From assembly GCA_019247515.1 (NCBI GenBank), contig JAFAOS010000113.1, positions 1 through 35,729 on the forward strand: DNA of 35,729 nt, written 5' to 3'. Below are positions 8,696 to 15,202 of this stretch, one piece after another. The DNA is from Chloroflexota bacterium. GTDB taxonomy: Bacteria > Chloroflexota > UBA6077 > CF-72. The translations under genes were made by a program, and so were the position numbers. The notes under the pieces are model-generated. The model ran no database searches, was not told where the DNA came from, and saw nothing but the letters and a program-made list of their open reading frames with translations. Every line of letters begins with the position of its first letter. Position 1 is the first letter of the stretch.

Positions 8696-8714
8696 ACGCG
8701 TCGTGCAGACGCGT
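8696..8714 (+). other. Perfect hairpin between ffh and the sigma factor gene
   Basis: ACGCGTC-GTGCA-GACGCGT forms a perfect 7-bp stem with a 5-base loop, 22 bp after the ffh stop. It is not followed by a T-run, so a Rho-independent terminator is doubtful. A candidate GTG start (8703) sits in its loop, and GGAGAAG plus TTG 8739 lie just downstream. It may be an attenuator or an mRNA-processing site. Confidence 0.4.
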
Positions 8715-8738
8715 TGCGCCCTGGAGAAGCCTTTGGGA

Positions 8739-9821
8739 TTGGACACTGAGGTCCTGCGGAAACTGCTCGCCGACGCTGGCCTCGATGCAGAGGCGGGCAC
8801 CGAGGCTGGAGGCATCTGGACCGATTCCGGCGAGCATCTGGAGGCCGAGACACGACCGCCGCCAGAAAGCGCACCGGCCGGCTCGCGTGCCGCTGACGAA
8901 GTCCCGCAGACCAGCGCGGCGATCTACTTTCGAGACATTTCGTCGACTGCGCTGCTCACGGCCGACGATGAGATCGAGCTGGCACAGTTGCTCGAGCGCG
9001 GTGATGACGCCAGGCGACTGCTCGACCATCCCGAAACCTCGAGCGACGAGCGCGAGGCCCTCGAGTGCATCGCAAGCGACGGCGAACGCGCTCGCAGCCG
9101 ACTGACCGAGGCCAACTTGCGCCTGGTCGTGAGCGTTGCCCGCCGCTATCTGAACCGCGGATTGCCCATGCTGGACCTGATTCAGGAGGGCAACATCGGC
9201 CTGGCGCGCGCGGTCGAGAAGTACGACTGGCGCAAGGGCTACCGCTTCAGTACGTACGCCTACTGGTGGATTCGTCAGGGGATGACCCGCGCGCTGGCCG
9301 AGCAGTCCCGCGCCATCCGCGTCCCGACGCACATGGTCGCGGCTATCGGCGACGTGTACAAAGCCGCGCGCGACCTGCAGCAGGAGCTCGGTCGCGAGCC
9401 GCGGCTTCAGGAGATCGCCGATCGCCTCGACCTCAGCCCCGGGCGGGTGCTGGAAATTCAGGCGTCTGCGCGCCAACCGGTCTCGCTGGAGACGCCGCTC
9501 GGCAACGAGGATTCGGCTGGCACCCTTGGTGACCTGATCGCCGACCGTTCGGTGCGCACGCCGCACGAGCTTGCGGCGCACGCGATGCTGCGGCGGCACA
9601 TGGACGACGCCATGCAGGTGCTGGCACCCCGTGAGCGGCAGGTGCTGAAGCTGCGCTACGGCCTGGCAGGCGGTCGGGAGCACACGTTAGGCGAAATCGC
9701 CGATCAACTGGGTGTCACGAGCGAACGCATTCGCCAGATCGAAGCCGTAGCGCTGAGCAAAATGCGCCAGCCAAAATTGCGCACGAAGCTGCGCGAGTAC
9801 CTGGACGAATACGTAGCGTAG
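8739..9821 (+). CDS. RNA polymerase sigma factor, sigma-70 family (RpoD/SigA-like)
   Basis: This sigma subunit of RNA polymerase is 360 residues from TTG 8739. Region 1.2 is about IYFRDISSTALLTADDEIEL. Region 2 runs from NLRLVVSVARRYLNRGLPML (from about residue 126) through FSTYAYWWIRQGMTRALAEQ, the -10 recognition and melting part. Region 3 contains the QELGREPRLQEIADRL segment. Region 4 has a helix-turn-helix, TLGEIADQLGVTSERIRQIE, for -35 contact. Region 1.1 is missing, so it may be a primary sigma factor with a short N-terminus or a group 2 paralogue; one gene cannot decide this. I prefer TTG 8739 because GGAGAAG lies 9 bp upstream and the sequence to its left contains a perfect hairpin. 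GTG 8703 would add 12 residues. A 371-bp non-coding region follows. Confidence 0.9.
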   Translation: MDTEVLRKLLADAGLDAEAGTEAGGIWTDSGEHLEAETRPPPESAPAGSRAADEVPQTSAAIYFRDISSTALLTADDEIELAQLLERGDDARRLLDHPETSSDEREALECIASDGERARSRLTEANLRLVVSVARRYLNRGLPMLDLIQEGNIGLARAVEKYDWRKGYRFSTYAYWWIRQGMTRALAEQSRAIRVPTHMVAAIGDVYKAARDLQQELGREPRLQEIADRLDLSPGRVLEIQASARQPVSLETPLGNEDSAGTLGDLIADRSVRTPHELAAHAMLRRHMDDAMQVLAPRERQVLKLRYGLAGGREHTLGEIADQLGVTSERIRQIEAVALSKMRQPKLRTKLREYLDEYVA

Positions 9822-9831
9822 TGTCTAACAG

Positions 9832-9940
9832 TTCCCCAGAGGGGACCCCCGGTGAGGTATTCCCAGATGGCGACCCCAGTGGGGTATTCCCAGAGGGGAC
9901 CTTCGGTGAGGTATTCCCAGTCGGTGGGAGTGCCCCATAG
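9832..9940 (+). repeat. Tandem array of about four 27-bp repeats
   Basis: Four head-to-tail units lie at 9832-9859 (28 bp), 9860-9886, 9887-9913 and 9914-9940 (27 bp each). Units 1 to 3 share TTCCC, AGA(G/T)GG and an ending GG(T/G)GAGGTA or GTGGGGTA. Unit 4 is more diverged. Unit 1 contains the TCCCC-AGA-GGGGA hairpin also present before ftsY. The units abut with no spacers, so this is not CRISPR. The array begins 10 bp after the sigma gene stop. Confidence 0.7.
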
Positions 9941-10105
9941 GACCCCGTCGTGTCCTATGTCCCGCCACCGGCCATGACATACCCCAGAGGACTTCGTGGG
10001 TCCCCACGACCTGCCGGCGGCCATGAAACTGTTCCCCTGATGGGTCGTCACCACTCGTGTCGACGGACATCTTCCGTCGGAGGCGACTCCTCCGTGAGGC
10101 GACAC
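9936..10105 (+). other. Hairpin-rich non-coding region upstream of tlyA (candidate structured RNA)
   Basis: Several perfect inverted repeats occur here: CATAGGAC/GTCCTATG (9936-9943 with 9952-9959), TCGTGGG/CCCACGA (9994-10000 with 10003-10009), CGACGGA/TCCGTCG (10061-10067 with 10073-10079) and CGGAGG/CCTCCG (10078-10083 with 10089-10094). GTGTCG (10057-10062) can pair with CGACAC (10100-10105) to enclose the last two, giving a possible branched fold. No coding frame with recognisable homology is seen from 9822 to 10192. It could be a leader RNA, a small RNA, or decayed repeats of the adjacent array. Confidence 0.4.
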
Positions 10106-10180
10106 CAGATCACTTTTACTTCACGTGTTGACCCTCCATCAGGTACGACGAAATCCCCCGAGTGGTGACGCCTTGCGCGC

Positions 10181-10186
10181 TAGGCT
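10181..10186 (+). promoter_or_regulatory. Putative -10 box of tlyA (leaderless start)
   Basis: TAGGCT lies exactly 6 bp before GTG 10193, the same TANNNT-N6-GTG layout as at 734 and 28826. No Shine-Dalgarno sequence precedes the GTG. No clear -35 element is visible, so the call rests on spacing and recurrence. Confidence 0.4.
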
Positions 10187-10192
10187 TCCCTC

Positions 10193-10924
10193 GTGGCCGT
10201 CCGTCGCGAGCGCCTGGACCTGATCCTCGTGCGCCGCGGCCTCGCCGAAACCCGCGAGCGGGCGCATGCGCTCATTCTCTCCGGCGCCGTGCGCGTCGAC
10301 GGCCTGCACGCCACGCGGCCTGCCCAGCCGGTGACCGACCACGCCCTCGTCGAGGTCCAGTCGGCGGGCCCCGACTACGTCAGCCGCGGCGCCCTCAAAC
10401 TCGAAAAGGCGCTCGAGGTCTGGGCAATCGATCCCACGGAGAAAGTCGTCCTCGACGTCGGCGCTTCCACGGGTGGGTTCACGGACCTGCTCCTCAGGCG
10501 CGGCGCCAGACGCGTGTACGCGGTGGATGTCGGCTATGGCCAACTCCACTACCGCCTCCGCAATGACCCCCGAGTGGTGAGCCTCGAACGCATCAACATC
10601 CGCTCGCTGACCGATCTCCCGGAGAAGGCCCAGCTTGGTGTCGTCGACGTCTCGTTCATCTCCCTCGAGCTCGCCCTGCCGCCGATGTTCAAGCTCGTCG
10701 GCGACGAGATCGTGGCCCTCGTCAAGCCCCAGTTCGAAGCTGGTCGCGCACAAGTGGGCAAGGGCGGCGTGGTCCGTGACCCCGCGGTCCACCAGCACGT
10801 GATCCAGCGGCTGCAGGCATGGTCCGAAACACAGACCTGGCGTTTGATGCAAACCGTCGAGTCGCCGATCACGGGCCCTGCCGGCAACATCGAATTTCTG
10901 AGCCACTGGTTGCCTGCGGGATAA
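10193..10924 (+). CDS. tlyA: TlyA family rRNA 2'-O-methyltransferase
   Basis: TlyA-type enzymes methylate ribose in 16S and/or 23S rRNA using SAM, which in mycobacteria conditions capreomycin sensitivity. The 243-residue protein starts with an S4 RNA-binding domain (RRERLDLILVRRGLAETRER, then AHALILSGAVRVDG). After an interdomain linker with YVSRGALKLEKALE comes an FtsJ/RrmJ-type methyltransferase domain. It contains the SAM motif VVLDVGASTGGFTDLLLRRG, then VYAVDVGYGQL, VVDVSFISL and ALVKPQFE. The catalytic Lys-Asp-Lys-type residues of this fold appear to be present. The start is GTG 10193, which gives the S4 domain its usual position near the N-terminus. recN follows after 10 bp, a common pairing. 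The NAD kinase gene often found between tlyA and recN is absent here. Confidence 0.93.
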   Translation: MAVRRERLDLILVRRGLAETRERAHALILSGAVRVDGLHATRPAQPVTDHALVEVQSAGPDYVSRGALKLEKALEVWAIDPTEKVVLDVGASTGGFTDLLLRRGARRVYAVDVGYGQLHYRLRNDPRVVSLERINIRSLTDLPEKAQLGVVDVSFISLELALPPMFKLVGDEIVALVKPQFEAGRAQVGKGGVVRDPAVHQHVIQRLQAWSETQTWRLMQTVESPITGPAGNIEFLSHWLPAG

Positions 10925-10925
10925 T
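10920..10925 (+). promoter_or_regulatory. Putative -10 box of recN
   Basis: GATAAT, a 5 of 6 match to TATAAT, spans the tlyA stop codon and lies 9 bp before GTG 10935. It would give recN its own promoter with a leader of only 1-3 bases. No Shine-Dalgarno or clear -35 is seen. Confidence 0.3.
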
Positions 10926-10934
10926 CAGCCCAGC

Positions 10935-12638
10935 GTGCTCAGCCAGCTGACGATCCGCAACTTCGCGATCGTCGATCGCCTCGACATCGAGTGGCACGCC
11001 GGCTTGAACGTCATCACCGGCGAAACCGGTGCTGGCAAGTCGATCCTCCTGGATGCCGTCGGCGCCCTGCTCGGCGATCGACTCGGCCCCGAGATGGTGC
11101 GCAGCGGCGCCTCGCGCGCGCTCGTCGAAGGCGTGTTCGCCTTGCCAGACAGCCTGCCCGAGAGCCTGAGCGCCACGCTTGACGAGTTTGGCATCGAGCC
11201 TGAGGACGGCGCGCTGATCGTCAGCCGCGAGATTGCCGGCAGCGGCGGGCGCGGCGGCGCGCGCATCAACGGCCGCGGCGTGCCGCTGTCGGTGCTGCTG
11301 GCATTGGGCGAGCAGCTCGTCGACGTGCACGGCCAGTCGGAGCACATGGCCTTGCTGCGTCCCCGTGAGCAGTTGGACTACCTGGATCGTTACGCCAGCG
11401 CGCTACCCGACCGTGCCGAGGTGGGCCGCCTGTTTCGTGAGCTGCGTGCCACCCGAGCCGCCCACCAGGAGCTGCTTGCCAGCGAGCGTGAGACGGCGCG
11501 CCTGCAAGACATGCTGCGCCACGAGATCGCGGAGATCGAGACCGCCGCGCTGCGCGACGACGAAGAGGACGAGCTCATGCGGCAGCGTGCGCGGCTCGAG
11601 CACGTCGAGCGGCTGCGCCAGGCTGCGCTGACCGCCGTCGAGTGCCTGTCCGGCGCCGACGACGAGCAGCTCGGCGCCACCGACTTGCTGGCGCGCGCGG
11701 TCGCCGCCTGCCATGACGCGGGCCGGATCGATCCGACCCTCGATGCGGAGGCCGACGCACTGGGCTCGGCGCTGGCCCAGGCCGAAGAGTCTGCCCGCAC
11801 GCTGCGCGACTACCTGGAATCGGTGGAGGCCGATCCCCAGGGTCTGGAACGGGTCACCGAGCGCCTGTTTCAGATTGGCGATTTGAAACGCAAGTTCGGT
11901 GAGTCGATCCCCGAGATTCTGGCCTACGCCGACGCGGCCCGCGGCCGCTTGACCGAGATCGATCAGCGCTCCGAGCGCCTCGACGAGCTTGCCGGGCGTG
12001 CGACGGACATCGAGCTGCGCCTGTCAGTCGCGGCCCAGGCCTTGTCCTCGCTGCGGGAGGCGGCAGCCGCGCGGCTCTCGGACGCCGTCCAACGCGAGCT
12101 GCGCGACCTGCGCCTGGCGGACGCGCGCTTCGAGGTTTCGATCGCACCCGCCGACGTCGACGTGAGTGGCGCGGACCGGGTGGAGTTTCGCCTGGGCGAC
12201 GAGCACCGCTCCATGTCGCGTATCGCCTCGGGCGGCGAGCTTGCGCGCATCGCCCTGGCGCTGAAAACCGTGCTTAGCCAGGCGGAGACGCGCCCGTCAC
12301 TGGTCTTCGACGAGATCGACGTCGGCGTTGGCGGCCGCACCGCGCCGGTCGTCGGCCAGAAGTTGTGGACCGTGGCCGCGGCGGGTCACCAGGTCCTGTG
12401 CGTGACGCACATGCCGCAAGTCGCGGCGTTTGCCGACAGCCATTACGTCGTCAGCCGCACGGCGGAGGGCGTGTGCGTCACCGAGGTCGATGGCGATCAG
12501 CGCCTGGACGAGCTGGCCGCGATGCTGGCGGGCGCCGTCTCGAATGCTTCACGTTCGAGCGCGCGCGAACTCATCGGTCGCGCCGAGAGCACGAAACTCA
12601 CCTCTCCCTCTGGGAGAGGTCGCGCGAAGCGCGGGTGA
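10935..12638 (+). CDS. recN: DNA repair protein RecN
   Basis: RecN is an SMC-like ATPase acting in double-strand-break repair. The 567-residue protein opens with LTIRNFAIVDRLDIEWHAG and Walker A GETGAGKS, which lies close to the N-terminus as in the family. A two-part coiled coil around residues 170-370 follows. The C-terminal half of the ATPase carries the signature ASGGELARIALALK, Walker B (SLVFDEIDVGVGG) and VTHMPQVAAFAD. The start is GTG 10935. The normal RecN end appears to be around ARELIGRA. The last 13 or so residues (LTSPSGRGRAKRG) are encoded by the palindromic repeat that begins at 12601, so the present stop codon is inside the repeat. The tail is probably dispensable (inference). 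Confidence 0.95.
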   Translation: MLSQLTIRNFAIVDRLDIEWHAGLNVITGETGAGKSILLDAVGALLGDRLGPEMVRSGASRALVEGVFALPDSLPESLSATLDEFGIEPEDGALIVSREIAGSGGRGGARINGRGVPLSVLLALGEQLVDVHGQSEHMALLRPREQLDYLDRYASALPDRAEVGRLFRELRATRAAHQELLASERETARLQDMLRHEIAEIETAALRDDEEDELMRQRARLEHVERLRQAALTAVECLSGADDEQLGATDLLARAVAACHDAGRIDPTLDAEADALGSALAQAEESARTLRDYLESVEADPQGLERVTERLFQIGDLKRKFGESIPEILAYADAARGRLTEIDQRSERLDELAGRATDIELRLSVAAQALSSLREAAAARLSDAVQRELRDLRLADARFEVSIAPADVDVSGADRVEFRLGDEHRSMSRIASGGELARIALALKTVLSQAETRPSLVFDEIDVGVGGRTAPVVGQKLWTVAAAGHQVLCVTHMPQVAAFADSHYVVSRTAEGVCVTEVDGDQRLDELAAMLAGAVSNASRSSARELIGRAESTKLTSPSGRGRAKRG

Positions 12639-12703
12639 GGGCTACGTACGGGCCAGAACAGCGAGCCCTCACCCCTTGATAAGCCTCTCCCAGAGGGAGA
12701 GGG
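12601..12703. terminator. Palindromic repeat acting as likely bidirectional terminator
   Basis: Two hairpins flank this element: CCTCTCCC-TCT-GGGAGAGG (12601-12619) and CCTCTCCC-AGA-GGGAGAGG (12684-12702), which are reverse complements of each other. Inside, CGCGC-GAA-GCGCG (12621-12633) forms another hairpin, and GGGTGAGGGC (12633-12642) pairs with GCCCTCACCC (12665-12674). It fills the gap between convergent recN and the FtsH-like gene. The sequence type resembles widespread REP-like intergenic repeats. Its 5' part is translated as the end of RecN. Confidence 0.65.
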
Positions 12704-12710
12704 AGCCTGG

Positions 12711-14525
12711 TTAGTTCGTCGCTGGATCCTGGATGACCTGGCCGCCCACCCCGATCTCGAACGCGGGCGCGTCCGGCGGCGGGATCTGGCCGTTGGTGTG
12801 GCCGTTGGTGCGACCCTCGGCCTTCTGCACCAGGTCGTAGACCTCGTCGCCCATCAGCGCGTGCTTCTCAATCAAGGCCTCGGCAACGGCGACCACCGCC
12901 CCGCGGTGCTCTTCGAGCAGCATCTTGACGCGCTTGAAGTTCTGGTCGAGCAGGCGATCGACTTCGCGGCTCGGTCCACCACCGCCGCCGCCGAAGGGGC
13001 CCGCGCCGAGCATGCCGCCGTACGACATCAGCGAGCCGTTCATGCCATAGAGCTTGACCATGGCCTCTGCGGTCTGCGTGGCGTGCTGCAGGTCGCCCGA
13101 GGCGCCGGCCATCTCTTCGTTCTGGCCGAGGAAGATCTGCTCGGACGCGCGGCTGGCGAGCGAGATCTGCATCGACGCCAATAGTTCTTCCTTGGTCAGC
13201 GTGTGGATCTCTTCCATCGGTTTCCAGGCCACCAGCGCGGCCGCGCCGATGTCGTGCCGTGCTTCGATGGTCGCCCGCGCGACGCGATGCCGCTTGAGCA
13301 GCTTGACCGCGGCGACCGCGTGGCCAGCCTCGTGGTAGGCCAGCCGCCGCTTGTCGTTGTAGGTCATGCCCAGCACCGGCATGCGCAGGCCCCACTCGTA
13401 CGTTTCGAGGGCCCAGCGGAAGTCTTCGTAGGTGATCGCGTCGCGTCCATTCCAGACGGCGTGAACGACCGACTCGTTGACGACGTGCTTGATTTGCGCC
13501 GGCGAGTAATTGACGGTCTCGGCGACCATCTGATCGATCGGCAGGTCGAGATGCTTGACCTTGGACAGGTAGTAGTCGAATACCTCACGGCGGCCGTCGT
13601 ACGAGGGCGCGCCGACGCGCAGCTGACGGTCGAAGCGGCCTGGGCGCAGCAGGGCCTGGTCGAGTACCGAAACCAGGTTCGTTGCGGCGATCGTCAGCAC
13701 CGGCGGCTGCTCCGCCTTGCCCTTGCGCATGCCGAACATACGCAAAATCTTGTCCTTGATCCCGTCCTTGGGCAGCGGGTCCATCTGGTTGAGCAGCTCG
13801 TTCAGGGCGCCGCCGCCACCACCAAACATCATCCCGCCGAAGCCACCGGCATTGCCGACCCCGGAGCGCGCCTTGCCGATGGCATCGATCTCGTCGATGA
13901 ACAGGATGCACGCGCCATGCTTGCGCGCCAGCTTGCGAGCCTTGTTGTAGAGGCTCAGCACGCGCAGGGTGTCCATGCCCCAGAACATGCCCTGGATGCT
14001 CGGCGCCGACATGTAGCCAAACGGCAGACCCGACTCGGTGGCGATCGCCTGGCCAAGGTAGCTCTTGCCGGTACCTGGCGGGCCTTCGAGGAGCAGACCG
14101 CGAATCGGCTGGCCGCCCATCTGCTTGAAGCGCTTAACACCCTTCAGCAGCGTCACGACCTGGCGCGCAGATTCCAGAACCTCGGGATTGCCCTTGTAGT
14201 CCTTGAAGCCAACACCCGTCTCACCCGGCATCAGCCAGTAGATGCGCGGGCGCCCGATGAACCAGAACAGGACGATGAACTGGAAGATCATCAGGAACGC
14301 CACGTAGAACAGCTGGAAGACCAGGTAGAGGCCGGTGGTGATGAACGGCCCGACGCTGTCCCACTGTGGGTAGACGACGAAGATGCCCAGGAACAGCACC
14401 AGGCCGATCACGAACAGGGTTCGGATCAGCGTGCCGACACGTCCGAGGGCACGGTCAATCTTGCGGTCGAGCTCGTCGTGCTCGTCCACTCCGAGGTTCA
14501 CTTCGAGCGTACGGTCTGAGCTCAT
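12711..14525 (-). CDS. FtsH-like membrane AAA+ zinc metalloprotease (atypical)
   Basis: This protein resembles FtsH, which uses ATP to extract and degrade membrane and cytosolic proteins. In 604 residues it shows two close N-terminal membrane segments (about 34-52 and 61-90), Walker A GPPGTGKS (148-155), a pore-loop-like MFWG (180-183) and Walker B ILFIDEID (207-214). The second region of homology with arginine finger ALLRPGRFDR follows (291-300). The protease part has the zinc site HEAGH (398-402) and the third-ligand Asp in AGASGDLQHAT (D478), so it should be active. Odd points are a very short loop of about 9 residues between the membrane segments instead of the usual extracytoplasmic domain, a Gly/Met-rich insert after Walker B (about 221-240), and a second Gly-rich stretch near 506-517. 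Start ATG 14525 has GGGAG about 8 bp upstream. A small membrane-anchored protein is encoded 46 bp upstream on the same strand. Confidence 0.85.
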   Translation of the reverse strand: MSSDRTLEVNLGVDEHDELDRKIDRALGRVGTLIRTLFVIGLVLFLGIFVVYPQWDSVGPFITTGLYLVFQLFYVAFLMIFQFIVLFWFIGRPRIYWLMPGETGVGFKDYKGNPEVLESARQVVTLLKGVKRFKQMGGQPIRGLLLEGPPGTGKSYLGQAIATESGLPFGYMSAPSIQGMFWGMDTLRVLSLYNKARKLARKHGACILFIDEIDAIGKARSGVGNAGGFGGMMFGGGGGALNELLNQMDPLPKDGIKDKILRMFGMRKGKAEQPPVLTIAATNLVSVLDQALLRPGRFDRQLRVGAPSYDGRREVFDYYLSKVKHLDLPIDQMVAETVNYSPAQIKHVVNESVVHAVWNGRDAITYEDFRWALETYEWGLRMPVLGMTYNDKRRLAYHEAGHAVAAVKLLKRHRVARATIEARHDIGAAALVAWKPMEEIHTLTKEELLASMQISLASRASEQIFLGQNEEMAGASGDLQHATQTAEAMVKLYGMNGSLMSYGGMLGAGPFGGGGGGPSREVDRLLDQNFKRVKMLLEEHRGAVVAVAEALIEKHALMGDEVYDLVQKAEGRTNGHTNGQIPPPDAPAFEIGVGGQVIQDPATN

Positions 14526-14571
14526 CCGCTACTCCCTTCGTCCGCCAGGACGTCTCTGTGCTTGGTCAACG

Positions 14572-15054
14572 TTATTGCACTTTCGCGATCTTGCCGTCGC
14601 GATCGAGGGTGAACATATAGGGCTGGTAGTCGACATTCGCGCCTGGCTGTTGGCGAACGCCTACCAGATAGAACTGCATACTGGTGCCATCGGGCAATGT
14701 TTTGCCGCCGATGTACGACATCTCGGCGATCTGTGACCCCCGTTGTTTGGCGGCGTCCATCTGCTGCTGGATGTCGTCGCGCGAGTCACCCTGGGAGGTC
14801 AGCCGCGACTGGGCGTCCGCGTCCAGACTGTTCCAGACCAGGTCCGCGTTGAAGTCGCGATGGCCGCGCAGGTAGTCCTCGGTGGCCGAGGGCGCCGTCT
14901 GGCTGCGCAGGCCGGTGACGCCTGGGATCGCGCCAATGTACAGCGGCGCGGCCACCACCCCTACGACGACGATGACAATCAGCGCGATGACGGCGATCAG
15001 CGCCACCGGGTGCAGCACGAAGTAGCGGACGCCGCGAACCAATCCCCTGCGCAT
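14572..15054 (-). CDS. Hypothetical membrane-anchored protein
   Basis: This 160-residue protein is not recognised with certainty. A basic N-terminus (MRRGLVRGVRYFV) is followed by one strong hydrophobic segment, about residues 16-42, then an extracytoplasmic-looking polar domain. That domain (about ATEDYLRGHRDFNADLVWNS to the end) has helices followed by strands, MQFYLVGVRQQPG and YMFTLDRDGKIAKV. This is reminiscent of small NTF2-like or DUF4878-type domains, but that is only a resemblance. It lies 46 bp upstream of the FtsH-like gene on the same strand, so the two are likely co-transcribed. It could be a substrate, adaptor or regulator of the protease (speculative). The start is ATG 15054. 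Confidence 0.7.
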   Translation of the reverse strand: MRRGLVRGVRYFVLHPVALIAVIALIVIVVVGVVAAPLYIGAIPGVTGLRSQTAPSATEDYLRGHRDFNADLVWNSLDADAQSRLTSQGDSRDDIQQQMDAAKQRGSQIAEMSYIGGKTLPDGTSMQFYLVGVRQQPGANVDYQPYMFTLDRDGKIAKVQ

Positions 15055-15178
15055 GCCCGTGCTAGCTTCCTAGCCCAGATCGGTGCCTGTGAATGTCACG
15101 AGTATGCCTTGATTATCTTCCGACGCGCTGCATTCGCACACGTTTTCAGTCGGGCTGAGGCTAGCGTGCGCGCGGGTG

Positions 15179-15200
15179 GGCAACAACTAATCCAGTTGCC
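15179..15200 (-). terminator. Hairpin just downstream of the murG-like gene
   Basis: On the minus strand GGCAAC and GTTGCC form a 6-bp stem around a 10-base loop, 2 bp after the murG-like stop. No T-run follows, so it is a weak or factor-assisted terminator at best. The rest of the 148-bp gap (15055-15202) is comparatively AT-richer and presumably holds the promoter of the 15054 gene. Confidence 0.35.
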
Positions 15201-15202
15201 GC

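Noticed and set aside
9832..9940. CRISPR array
   Set aside because: The units abut with no spacers and are too diverged; no cas genes are nearby.
9704..10105. Minus-strand frame with repeated G-I-P-H or W-E-Y-L units
   Set aside because: The repeats come from the 27-bp tandem array read in two frames, and the frame runs into the sigma gene. No start or coding signal supports a protein.
13203..14519. 438-codon plus-strand frame opposite the FtsH-like gene
   Set aside because: Antisense shadow; the minus strand has complete AAA and HEAGH motifs.
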